NCBI GenBank assembly: GCA_017411745.1
Contig: JAFQPM010000003.1
Span: 1 to 46,063 of the forward strand
Source: Clostridia bacterium
Lineage (GTDB): Bacteria > Bacillota > Clostridia > Oscillospirales > CAG-272
Direction: 5' to 3'
DNA length: 46,063 nt
Part shown: piece after piece, positions 1 to 6,900 of the stretch
Layout of the letters: each line of letters opens with the position of its first letter
Position numbering within the stretch: position 1 is the first letter of the stretch
Notes under the pieces: model-generated
Database searches by the model: none
Told to the model about the DNA's origin: nothing
Seen by the model: only the letters and a program-made list of their open reading frames with translations
Made by a program: the position numbers and the translations under genes

Positions 1-1
1 T

Positions 2-82
2 CACGCTGTCGAAGACAGCATATCACTCAAAAACTATCAGGAAATGCGCACTTACTCACCACTGAAAGTGATGACACAATAA
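2..82 (+). CDS. C-terminal end of an unidentified gene (partial)
   Basis: An open frame enters from the left edge and ends at TAA (80-82), immediately before a strong hairpin terminator. The 26 visible residues end in YSPLKVMTQ. A stop codon placed directly before a terminator supports a real gene end. I do not recognise the family. Another frame is also open here but would read through the terminator, so it is less likely. Confidence 0.35.
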   Translation, partial: HAVEDSISLKNYQEMRTYSPLKVMTQ

Positions 83-121
83 AAAAAGCCGATATGGAAA
101 TAAATCTATATCGGCTTTTTT
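81..121. terminator. Bidirectional rho-independent terminator
   Basis: AAAAAAGCCGATAT pairs with ATATCGGCTTTTTT around a 12-base loop. There is an A-run on one side and a T-run on the other, so it can stop the gene entering from the left as well as the leftward amino-acid transporter operon. Confidence 0.85.
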
Positions 122-176
122 ACTGTCCTTTAGCACCCGAGGCTAGCACGGTCGGACATTTTTATCAAATTTAATA

Positions 177-1115
177 TCAAAGCACGCAGCCGAGGAATTG
201 CTGAAGCTTGGGATGCTTGGGATTGTTGAATATCTCATCGGGAGTGCCGCTTTCGGCGATGACTCCGTCGTGCATAAAGAGCACGCGGTCGGCGACCTCG
301 CGGGCAAAACCCATCTCGTGAGTTACGCAGACCATCGTCATTCCCTCTTTTGCAAGCCCCTTCATAACGTCAAGCACCTCTCCGACCATCTCGGGATCGA
401 GCGCACTCGTCGGCTCGTCGAAAAGCATTACCTTTGGCTCCATCGCAAGCGCGCGGACTATAGCAATTCTCTGCTTCTGTCCTCCTGAAAGCGTGGACGG
501 ATATGCGTTCGCCTTGTCCTCAAGTCCTATGCGGTTGAGCAGAGCCATAGCCTTACCGTTAAAGTATTCCTTTACCTCTTTTTTGCTCTTTCCCTCCTTG
601 ATCATCTGCTTTGCGCGGGTCTTCATAGGAGCAAGAGTTACGTTTTCAAGAACGCTCTTGTTGTTGAAAAGATTGAACTGCTGAAACACCATTCCCATAT
701 CCTGACGGGCGAGATTGATATCGATGTGATTTTCGTCGTATATCTTCTTCATCGCGGCACGGTATTCCTTGCCCTCTGCCGCTGAGAATTTTTCATTAAT
801 AAGGTCCTCAGCCTTGATCTTGGCGATAGCGTCCTCCGCGCTCATTCCTGCCGCGGTGAGCTTTTTGTAGGTCTTGGATGCCATAATGACCTCGGGGTGA
901 AGATAAGGGTCTACGGGAGTCAGAAGCTTGCCGTCCATCCAGACCTCACCAAAGGTGGGAGTTTCAAGCAGATTCATACAGCGCAAAAGCGTCGATTTAC
1001 CCGAGCCCGAAGCGCCGATGATAGCCACGACCTCTCCCTCTTTTATCTGGGTGGAAACGCCCTCGAGGACCTTGAGATCGCCGAAATTTTTATATATGTT
1101 TTTTACGTCAAGCAT
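177..1115 (-). CDS. Polar amino-acid ABC transporter ATP-binding protein with an internal insertion
   Basis: ATPase of a GlnQ/HisP-type uptake system that drives import of a polar amino acid through the permease encoded just upstream. Visible motifs are Walker A (GASGSGKST, residues 34-42), the Q-loop in MVFQQFNLF (about 142-150), the LSGGQ signature (209-213), Walker B LFDEP (231-235) and the switch His 266. The protein is 312 residues, whereas family members are usually about 240. The extra length is a lysine- and alanine-rich segment at about residues 66-130, between the strand after Walker A and the Q-loop. The start ATG overlaps the 3' end of the permease gene, so the two are translated together. 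It is the last gene before the terminator at 81-121. The substrate cannot be told from sequence. Confidence 0.93.
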   Translation of the reverse strand: MLDVKNIYKNFGDLKVLEGVSTQIKEGEVVAIIGASGSGKSTLLRCMNLLETPTFGEVWMDGKLLTPVDPYLHPEVIMASKTYKKLTAAGMSAEDAIAKIKAEDLINEKFSAAEGKEYRAAMKKIYDENHIDINLARQDMGMVFQQFNLFNNKSVLENVTLAPMKTRAKQMIKEGKSKKEVKEYFNGKAMALLNRIGLEDKANAYPSTLSGGQKQRIAIVRALAMEPKVMLFDEPTSALDPEMVGEVLDVMKGLAKEGMTMVCVTHEMGFAREVADRVLFMHDGVIAESGTPDEIFNNPKHPKLQQFLGCVL

Positions 1116-1800
1116 GCGCCTTCATTCTCCTTTCGAACACGCCGAGCAGCTTGGAAAGCACGAAATTCAGCACGAAATAGATGATACCGATTATCATAAG
1201 TATCGGGAGCGAATTATGGGTCTTTCCAACGATTACGTGGTACTGTGTCATAAGCTCTCCGACGTAGAACGTCGAGGCAAGCGAGGTCTCCTTGATAACC
1301 GTGATAAACTCGTTTCCGAGCGCGGGAAGAATGTTCTTTACCGCCTGAGGAAGAACGACCTGTATCATCGTGGTCGTGCCGTTAAGTCCAAGGCTTCTTG
1401 CCGCCTCGGTCTGTCCCTTGTCGACCGCCTCTATACCCGAGCGAATGATCTCGGAAACGTACGCCGCACTGTTAAGTATCAAGGTAAAGGATATACAGAG
1501 TATCTTTTTGTTTTCAAGCTCGTTCATCGCGGGTATGATAACGGGGATCAAAAACGTGCTTATGTAGAGCTGAAGCAGCATAGGAGTGCCGCGAATGATC
1601 TCAACGATAGCATTGACCAGCCATTTCAGCGGCTTTATTTTGCTTATCTTGACAAGCGCAAGCAGTGCGCCGATAACGGTACCAAAAAATACCGTCATAA
1701 GTGAGAGAAGTATGGTTGCGGTAACTCCTTTGATCAAAAAAAGATCCCAGTATTTCACAAAGATCTTACCCATATCCTCGAACATTGTGATTAAATACAT
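1108..1800 (-). CDS. Polar amino-acid ABC transporter permease
   Basis: Membrane subunit of the HisM/GlnP type, 230 residues, the usual family length. It has several hydrophobic segments, an [10 protein letters not shown] stretch typical of polar amino-acid permeases, and the EAA coupling loop [10 protein letters not shown], which docks onto the ATPase. A GGAG ribosome binding site lies 7 bases before the ATG. It overlaps the ATPase gene by 8 bases and follows the binding-protein gene after an 81-base gap that holds a stable hairpin. Only one permease gene is present, so the channel is probably a homodimer. Confidence 0.93.
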   Translation of the reverse strand: MYLITMFEDMGKIFVKYWDLFLIKGVTATILLSLMTVFFGTVIGALLALVKISKIKPLKWLVNAIVEIIRGTPMLLQLYISTFLIPVIIPAMNELENKKILCISFTLILNSAAYVSEIIRSGIEAVDKGQTEAARSLGLNGTTTMIQVVLPQAVKNILPALGNEFITVIKETSLASTFYVGELMTQYHVIVGKTHNSLPILMIIGIIYFVLNFVLSKLLGVFERRMKAHA

Positions 1801-1831
1801 ATTTTAACTCCGTTCTATATTCGCAAAACAC

Positions 1832-1864
1832 GAGCTGCCGCACCGAAACACAGCACGGCAGCTC
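1832..1864 (-). other. Intercistronic hairpin between binding-protein and permease genes
   Basis: GAGCTGCCG (1832-1840) pairs with CGGCAGCTC (1856-1864) around a 15-base loop. No long T-run follows on the transcribed strand. It probably protects the upstream binding-protein mRNA or partly attenuates read-through, so that more binding protein than permease is made. The role is inferred from position. Confidence 0.6.
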
Positions 1865-1881
1865 TATTCTTTATTTATAAA

Positions 1882-2796
1882 TTACTCGGTGATCTTGTTG
1901 CCCTCGTCGTCGTAGCCGAGCTCGTCGAGAGTCTTGACCTCAGCGTAGATCTGGCAAGCCTCGTACCAACCGTCATAGAGATCAGCCGCCATTGCCTTTG
2001 CGAGTGCCGCGTTGACCTTTTCGAGAAGCTCTGCGTCTTCCTTGTTGAGAAGGATAACGTTGTTCTTGTACTTCTCTTCTACCTCAAAGTAGTAGTCGGA
2101 AAGAACGATGGTATCGTTTACGAGAGCCTCGCCGTTACCGTATGCAACTGCAAGGGCGTCGATGTCGCCTGTGGAGAGTGCTACTGCTGCGTCGTTGATG
2201 TTACCGAAGAGCTCGAGAGTTGCGCCCTGGGGTACGAGCTGCTCTTCAACGAGAAGCTGCTGGAGAGAGCCGCCCTGTGCACCGATCTTGAGACCTGTGA
2301 AATCGGTCTTGCCTTCGGTGAACTCTGCCGCCTTTGCCTTGGTGGTAATAAGGATCTGCTCGGTCTCGTTCTCACCTGCTACGTAGTAGTCGGAAATAAG
2401 GAAGGTTTCAGCACGCTCTGCGGTCCAGGAGAAACCCGAGATCGCGAGGTCTGCGTTGCCCGAGGTGACCGCCGCCATACAAGCGTCGAAGGACATGGGG
2501 TCGAGCTTAAGCTTCATTCCAAGCTCCTTTGCAACGTAGGTAGCGAGGATAACGTCGAAGCCAACTATCGCATCGTCGCCGGACTTTGCGGTGTCGTAGA
2601 ATTCCATGGGAGCGAAGTCGGGGGAGATCGCTACCACGAGGGTGTCGGTGTATTTGGATGCATCGTAATCGATTGCTGCCATTGCTTTGTCATAAGCTGC
2701 GGATAAGCTGTCCTCTCCCTTGTCGCAGGATGCGAACATTGCGACGGTGCTGAGTGCCATAAGTACTACAAGTGCGAGTGCGATAATTTTTTTCAT
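1882..2796 (-). CDS. Amino-acid ABC transporter substrate-binding lipoprotein
   Basis: Extracytoplasmic solute-binding protein of family 3, 304 residues, first gene of the transporter operon. The N-terminus is a lipoprotein signal: MKK, a hydrophobic stretch, then a lipobox ending at Cys24 (MFASC), where lipid would be attached. The mature part contains typical elements such as TLVVAISPDFAPMEFYD, followed by GFDVILATYVAKELG and a GDIDALAVAYGNG stretch. It should capture the amino acid at the membrane surface and deliver it to the permease. A strong sigma-A-type promoter lies about 75 bases upstream. Confidence 0.93.
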   Translation of the reverse strand: MKKIIALALVVLMALSTVAMFASCDKGEDSLSAAYDKAMAAIDYDASKYTDTLVVAISPDFAPMEFYDTAKSGDDAIVGFDVILATYVAKELGMKLKLDPMSFDACMAAVTSGNADLAISGFSWTAERAETFLISDYYVAGENETEQILITTKAKAAEFTEGKTDFTGLKIGAQGGSLQQLLVEEQLVPQGATLELFGNINDAAVALSTGDIDALAVAYGNGEALVNDTIVLSDYYFEVEEKYKNNVILLNKEDAELLEKVNAALAKAMAADLYDGWYEACQIYAEVKTLDELGYDDEGNKITE

Positions 2797-2871
2797 GGTT
2801 TTGTCCTCTTTTCTGCAAGATGTGAATTTTTATTCGCATTATCGGATTGCCGTAATGCTGATTACTGCATC

Positions 2872-2900
2872 ATTATACACCCTGAAAACGCGTTTGTCAA
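2872..2900 (-). promoter_or_regulatory. Sigma-A-type promoter of the amino-acid transporter operon
   Basis: Read on the minus strand: TTGACA (2895-2900), a 17-base spacer, then TATAAT (2872-2877). Both hexamers match the consensus exactly. The leader down to the start codon contains two small AT-rich stem-loops. No recognisable riboswitch or terminator-antiterminator pair is visible. Confidence 0.85.
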
Positions 2901-3088
2901 CCCCTATTTTTCACTTTCTACGAAATCAATCCTTTTCAGTAAAAGACTTTTCGGGTTTTTGTGTATATTTCATAAAATTGCATAAATATCCGAATTTTTA
3001 TACAAATATTCTGCATATTCTTGCATTTTTGAGTTATAATTCGGGCAATTCAATTCGGTAGTAGCATATATAATGATTATTTTTAAAA
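2901..3088. other. AT-rich intergenic spacer between divergent operons
   Basis: This stretch separates the leftward transporter promoter from the rightward ylxM promoter. It is AT-rich with short homopolymer tracts. I see no gene, conserved RNA structure or clear operator in it. Confidence 0.5.
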
Positions 3089-3105
3089 TTTTTTTCAAAA
3101 AACTA

Positions 3106-3134
3106 TTGACAAAACAAAAAAAGGGTGTTATAAT
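3106..3134 (+). promoter_or_regulatory. Sigma-A-type promoter of ylxM-ffh
   Basis: TTGACA (3106-3111), 17-base spacer, TATAAT (3129-3134), both perfect. The -35 box is preceded by a T-tract/A-tract element (TTTTTTCAAAAAACTA) that recurs before other promoters in this window. Confidence 0.88.
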
Positions 3135-3193
3135 CTGTAAAGCGTTTTACTTTACACTTGTAGAAACGGCAAAAAATCGGTTGGAGGCGCGAA

Positions 3194-3526
3194 ATGTTTG
3201 AGAAAGATCTGAACGTCGGATTTCTGCTTGACTTTTACGGCGACGTGCTGACCGAAAGGCGCAGAGATGCTCTCGACTTCTATTACAATAATGATATGTC
3301 GCTTTCCGAGATCGCCGAGGAGATGGGTATTTCCCGTCAGGGCGTGCGCGACCTTATCAAAAAAGCCGGGGAGGAGCTTCTCTTCTACGAGGAAAAGCTC
3401 GGACTTGCAAGAAAGTTCAAGGTCGCACAGCATCACGCCGAGCGCGCTCTTACAATGTGTGAAGCAGGCGAAGATCCCAAAACCATCGAGGATGAGATAC
3501 GTCTTTTGCTTGAGAGCGTTGGGTGA
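3194..3526 (+). CDS. ylxM: YlxM/p13 family DNA-binding protein
   Basis: A 110-residue protein of the UPF0122 (YlxM) family, which is usually encoded just upstream of ffh. It resembles sigma-factor region 4. The helix-turn-helix is visible at about residues 35-60 (LSEIAEEMGISRQGVRDLIKKA). YlxM homologues are linked to the signal recognition particle pathway; in streptococci the protein modulates SRP GTPase activity, which is family knowledge rather than something seen here. The start follows a GGAGG site by 6 bases. It is the first gene after a consensus promoter and is separated from ffh by an array of small hairpins. Confidence 0.93.
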   Translation: MFEKDLNVGFLLDFYGDVLTERRRDALDFYYNNDMSLSEIAEEMGISRQGVRDLIKKAGEELLFYEEKLGLARKFKVAQHHAERALTMCEAGEDPKTIEDEIRLLLESVG

Positions 3527-3545
3527 GCGAAAAGGCGCAGTTGTA

Positions 3546-3629
3546 TTCGCCTGCGGCGAGTGATATTTGAGCGAGGCTCAAGTGATATTGCGCAAAGCGC
3601 AGTAATATTTTTGCCGCAAGCGGCAAAAG
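3546..3629 (+). repeat. Array of four mini-hairpins with GTGATATT spacers, upstream of ffh
   Basis: Four short inverted repeats follow each other: TCGCC-TGC-GGCGA, TTGAGC-GAG-GCTCAA, TGCGC-AAA-GCGCA and TTTTGCCGC-AA-GCGGCAAAA. They are separated by an almost constant spacer (GTGATATT at 3560-3567 and 3582-3589, GTAATATT at 3602-3609). The stems differ in sequence but keep their pairing, while the spacers are conserved. The last hairpin ends about 12 bases before the ffh Shine-Dalgarno sequence. Confidence 0.8.
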
Positions 3630-3656
3630 TTATAAAATATAGGAGGTATTTGTGAC

Positions 3657-5006
3657 GTGAGTATGTTTTCTAATCTCAGCGAAAAGCTGGAAAATGCCTT
3701 CAAAAAGTTCAAAAACAAGGGTAAGCTTACCGAGGCCGATATAAAGGCGGGTATGAGAGAGATCAAGCTCGCTCTGCTTGAGGCTGACGTTAACTTCAAG
3801 GTCGTTCGCGACTTTATAAAAACAGTTTCCGAGCGTGCGGTCGGCGCAGACGTGCTCGAGTCGCTCAATCCCGGACAGCAGGTCATCAAGATAGTCAACG
3901 AGGAGCTTGCGGCTCTTATGGGCTCGACTCACTCGAAGCTTACGGTCGCATCCAAGCCCCCTACGGTCATTATGATGGTCGGTCTTCAGGGTGCAGGTAA
4001 GACCACTCACGCGGGAAAGCTTGCGGGTATGCTTAAAAAGCAGGGCAAGAATCCCCTGCTCGTTGCCTGCGATATCTACCGCCCCGCCGCTATCAAGCAG
4101 CTACAGGTGGTCGGTGAAAAGCTCGGCATTCCCGTTTTTGAAATGGGCGACAAGACGAACCCCGTCAAGATCGCTACCGAAGGAATAAAATTGGCTAATC
4201 AGAAGGGCTACGACACGGTGTTTATCGATACCGCGGGTCGACTTCAGATCGACGAGGTCCTTATGAAAGAGCTTCAGGATATCAAGGCGGCGGTAGAGCC
4301 GACCGAGATACTTCTTACTATCGACGCGATGATCGGTCAGGAATCGGTCAACGTGGCAGAGACCTTTAACGATCTGCTCGATATAACGGGAGTGATCCTC
4401 ACCAAGCTCGACGGTGATACCCGAGGCGGTGCGGCGCTTTCAGTCCGTTACATCACGGGCAAGCCGATAAAATTCATAGGCGTTGGAGAAAAGCTCGATC
4501 AGATCGAGCCCTTCCACCCCGACAGAATGGCAAGACGCATTCTTGGAATGGGCGACGTGCTGACCCTTATCGACAAGGCGCAGGCGCAGTTCGACGAAAA
4601 GAAGGCGGCAGAGATGGAGGAGCGACTCCGTCAGTCGATATTCACTCTTGACGACTACCTTATGCAGATGCAGCAGCTCAAAAATATGGGCAGTCTTGAT
4701 CAGATCGCGGGTATGATCCCCGGAATGAAGCCCGGTGCTCTCAAGGACGCGAAGATGGACGAAAAGATGCTCGTGCATCAGGAAGCTATCATCAAATCGA
4801 TGACCAAAAAGGAACGCGAGCGCCCCGAAATGCTGAACGCCTCTCGCAAGCAAAGGGTTGCCAAGGGCAGCGGCACGAGCGTTGAGGAGGTCAACAAGCT
4901 TCTCAAGCAGTACGATCAGATCAAAAAAATGATGAAGCAATTTCAGGATATGGGCAAGACCAAGCAGGGTCGCAGACAGATGGGCAAGATGAGGCTTCCC
5001 TTCTGA
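3657..5006 (+). CDS. ffh: Signal recognition particle protein Ffh (SRP54)
   Basis: GTPase of the signal recognition particle; with 4.5S/6S RNA it binds signal sequences of nascent chains and delivers ribosomes to FtsY at the membrane. The protein is 449 residues, the normal length. The N domain is at about 1-100; the G domain carries GLQGAGKTT (109-117), the later DTAGR and the TKLDGD guanine-specificity motif; the methionine-rich M domain begins near 300 and ends in MGKMRLPF. I chose the GTG start because AGGAGG (3641-3646) lies 10 bases before it; an ATG two codons later is 16 bases away. It shares a promoter with ylxM. Confidence 0.97.
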   Translation: MSMFSNLSEKLENAFKKFKNKGKLTEADIKAGMREIKLALLEADVNFKVVRDFIKTVSERAVGADVLESLNPGQQVIKIVNEELAALMGSTHSKLTVASKPPTVIMMVGLQGAGKTTHAGKLAGMLKKQGKNPLLVACDIYRPAAIKQLQVVGEKLGIPVFEMGDKTNPVKIATEGIKLANQKGYDTVFIDTAGRLQIDEVLMKELQDIKAAVEPTEILLTIDAMIGQESVNVAETFNDLLDITGVILTKLDGDTRGGAALSVRYITGKPIKFIGVGEKLDQIEPFHPDRMARRILGMGDVLTLIDKAQAQFDEKKAAEMEERLRQSIFTLDDYLMQMQQLKNMGSLDQIAGMIPGMKPGALKDAKMDEKMLVHQEAIIKSMTKKERERPEMLNASRKQRVAKGSGTSVEEVNKLLKQYDQIKKMMKQFQDMGKTKQGRRQMGKMRLPF

Positions 5007-5094
5007 CCAACTTCGTTGGAAATGAATTGCGGCATTGCCGCATGAATTGGCTTCGCCATGAATTGAACAAGTTCATGAATTGCACCTTCGGTGC
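5007..5094 (+). repeat. Array of five mini-hairpins with ATGAATT spacers, downstream of ffh
   Basis: Directly after the ffh stop codon come CCAAC-TTC-GTTGG (5007-5019), GCGGC-ATT-GCCGC (5029-5041), GGC-TTC-GCC (5049-5057), GAAC-AA-GTTC (5065-5074) and GCACC-TTC-GGTGC (5082-5094). They are joined by the repeated spacer ATGAATT (5042-5048, 5058-5064, 5075-5081). A sixth weaker inverted repeat lies at about 5124-5145. The stems differ but pair perfectly, and the spacers are constant. Confidence 0.82.
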
Positions 5095-5188
5095 ATTAAA
5101 GCAATTTAATATCCAAAATCGCTATTAAACCGCAAGGTTTTTAATGGAAAATAAAAAAATTATTATATTAACATTGGAGGACAAAAAA

Positions 5189-5431
5189 ATGGTAAAAATG
5201 AGACTCAGAAGAATGGGCGCAAAGAAGGCTCCCTTCTACCGTGTAGTTGTTGCTGACAGCCGTTACCCCAGAGACGGTCGTTTCATCGAGGAGATCGGTT
5301 ACTACAACCCCGGCACCGAGCCCGCAGAGGTTAAGATCGACGCTGAAAAGGCTAAGGCTTGGCTCGTAAAGGGTGCTCAGCCCACCGAGACCGTAAAGTC
5401 TCTTCTCAAAAAGTCCGGTATCGTTGACTGA
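5189..5431 (+). CDS. rpsP: 30S ribosomal protein bS16
   Basis: Small-subunit ribosomal protein bS16, 80 residues from the chosen start, [20 protein letters not shown], which matches the conserved N-terminus of the family. It stabilises 16S rRNA folding during 30S assembly. An in-frame ATG at 5144 would add 15 residues ([15 protein letters not shown]) but has no ribosome binding site, while GGAGG (5176-5180) lies 8 bases before the ATG at 5189, which settles the start. It sits between ffh and khpA, the usual order in Clostridia. Confidence 0.96.
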   Translation: MVKMRLRRMGAKKAPFYRVVVADSRYPRDGRFIEEIGYYNPGTEPAEVKIDAEKAKAWLVKGAQPTETVKSLLKKSGIVD

Positions 5432-5472
5432 TTTTTTGCGTCAACGTATCTGATTTGAGATTGGAGAATTTC

Positions 5473-5709
5473 ATGGTGGATCTTAAGGAAACACTGCGTA
5501 ACATCGCAGTCGCTATCGTTGATAATCCCGATGAAGTCGTGGTTGTATGCAACGAGACCGAGAACAGTATCACTCTTACTTTGAGTGTTGCTCCCGACGA
5601 TATGGGAATGGTCATCGGCAAGGGCGGTCGTATCGCTAAGGCGATCCGCATGGTCATCAAGGCCGCTGCCGCAGGCTGCAACAAAAAGGTAACCGTTGAT
5701 ATCAGATGA
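5473..5709 (+). CDS. khpA: KH-domain RNA-binding protein KhpA (YlqC)
   Basis: A single KH domain of 78 residues with the RNA-contacting loop GKGG (in MVIGKGGRIAKAIR). KhpA proteins bind RNA broadly, usually as a dimer with KhpB/Jag, and affect cell division and cell size in several Firmicutes (family knowledge). The start at 5473 is preceded by TTGGAGAA with about 6 bases of spacing; an upstream in-frame TTG at 5455 overlaps no ribosome binding site. It follows rpsP closely and ends the operon at a strong terminator. Confidence 0.93.
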   Translation: MVDLKETLRNIAVAIVDNPDEVVVVCNETENSITLTLSVAPDDMGMVIGKGGRIAKAIRMVIKAAAAGCNKKVTVDIR

Positions 5710-5715
5710 TTTAAT

Positions 5716-5760
5716 CAAAAAATACCGAGTAGCCACACGTAGCTACTCGGTATTTTTTTA
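5716..5760. terminator. Bidirectional terminator between khpA and the hydrolase gene
   Basis: TACCGAGTAGC and GCTACTCGGTA form a perfect 11-bp stem flanked by an A-run and a T-run, so it works for the rightward khpA transcript and for the leftward gene ending at 5758. Confidence 0.92.
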
Positions 5761-6834
5761 TGCTTTTTTAAGCTCCAAGATCCGAAAAAAGATCTCGGTC
5801 ATCATTTCTCTTTTTTCTTTATCAAGTCCGTTGTAGGTTTTGATAATGGTATTGAGCTTTTTAGGTCCTCCGCGGGTCAACTCGGTCAGCGTCCTCGCGC
5901 CCGTTGCGTCGACGACGTCGAACAAGGTCTCAACAAAATCGCGCTTTTCCTCCGAGGTCATCTTGCTCATTCGTCTGCGGAATTGCTCCTCGTTCTTCTT
6001 TCCCGCCTTAGACAGCTCCTTGAGCTTTATAAATCTGGGACCGTCGAGCACCCAAGAATACGGATCGTGCTGAAAAACTCCCGAATTCGTGCTCTTGACC
6101 ACGCTGTATTTATCGCCCTTTTCAAACATCGTGCCCACGGTCGAGGATTGAGGTATAAGAATCGCGAGCTTGCTCTGCACCTTGGCATAATCCTCGGACT
6201 CCAATACCGAACGTGAAAATCCGGGACCGTCGAGCGAGTACACGCGCAAAATTCTTTCCTTGACCTCATCTGAGCATTTTATCGCTGAATATATCGCGAG
6301 ATTTCCGCCCTTCGAGTGCCCCATCACGTATATTTTTTCGTCGGGATATTTTTTAGCGATCCTCTCGAGATACTCGACCGCCATTCGCTGCGCGGGTATC
6401 TCGTCGAGAAACGCAAGGCGGCAGTCCTCTCTCCAGCCGACGATAGAATCGTCTGTTCCTCTGAAGATCACGACCATGCGGTTACAGTCAATATGGTAAG
6501 TAACTGCTCCGAACTGATAGCCGTCCTCGTGGCTCGTACGGGCATCAAAATCGGTTATGAGCGCTCCGCCGTAGCGCTTCGTCCTCGCCGCCTCGCAAAA
6601 CGTTCTGTTTATCTGCTTTGACGGGAATATGAGTCCAAGGCTGACCTTCTCGTATTTTCCGTCCGTACAGTAATCGCTCGCGGCTTCGCTAAGTGTACAG
6701 TTTTCTCCGTGACAGAGCTTTTTGTAATCGACGTATGACATCATAGAGAAGATAGCGCTGTCTATTTCTCCAAGACGGGATTCTATAAACGAAAGGTCTC
6801 CGCGCCATCTTAAATAATCAAATATAGTTGACAT
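5758..6834 (-). CDS. DUF2974 (Mbeg1-like) alpha/beta hydrolase
   Basis: A 358-residue protein resembling the DUF2974/Mbeg1-like lipase-class-3 group common in Clostridia. The N-terminus, MSTIFDYLRWRGDLSF, is typical. A VVIFRGTDDSIVGWREDC stretch and the nucleophile elbow GHSKGG mark the serine-hydrolase core; the Ser of GHSKG would be the nucleophile. No signal peptide or membrane helix is seen, so it is probably cytoplasmic. The substrate is unknown. I start at the second ATG: AGGAGG lies 6 bases before it, whereas the first ATG abuts the Shine-Dalgarno sequence. Confidence 0.85.
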   Translation of the reverse strand: MSTIFDYLRWRGDLSFIESRLGEIDSAIFSMMSYVDYKKLCHGENCTLSEAASDYCTDGKYEKVSLGLIFPSKQINRTFCEAARTKRYGGALITDFDARTSHEDGYQFGAVTYHIDCNRMVVIFRGTDDSIVGWREDCRLAFLDEIPAQRMAVEYLERIAKKYPDEKIYVMGHSKGGNLAIYSAIKCSDEVKERILRVYSLDGPGFSRSVLESEDYAKVQSKLAILIPQSSTVGTMFEKGDKYSVVKSTNSGVFQHDPYSWVLDGPRFIKLKELSKAGKKNEEQFRRRMSKMTSEEKRDFVETLFDVVDATGARTLTELTRGGPKKLNTIIKTYNGLDKEKREMMTEIFFRILELKKA

Positions 6835-6900
6835 AGCCATCCTCCTTCCCTTTCTTCGATCACATCATAGCACTATATTATTAAGCAAACATTAAGAAAA

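Noticed and set aside
2797..2871. Riboswitch in the leader of the amino-acid transporter operon
   Set aside because: Only two short AT-rich stem-loops are visible, without a conserved core or terminator-antiterminator pair.
5007..5094. Possible CRISPR array
   Set aside because: The spacers here are the constant part and only 7 bases long, and the variable parts are self-complementary; no cas genes are nearby.
5144..5188. Earlier ATG for rpsP
   Set aside because: It has no ribosome binding site and would add 15 residues absent from the family; GGAGG lies correctly before the ATG at 5189.
6880..6895. TTTGCTTAA-like sequence resembling the phage operator half-site
   Set aside because: It is not palindromic, lacks the final C, and is far from the phage promoters; probably chance in an AT-rich gap.
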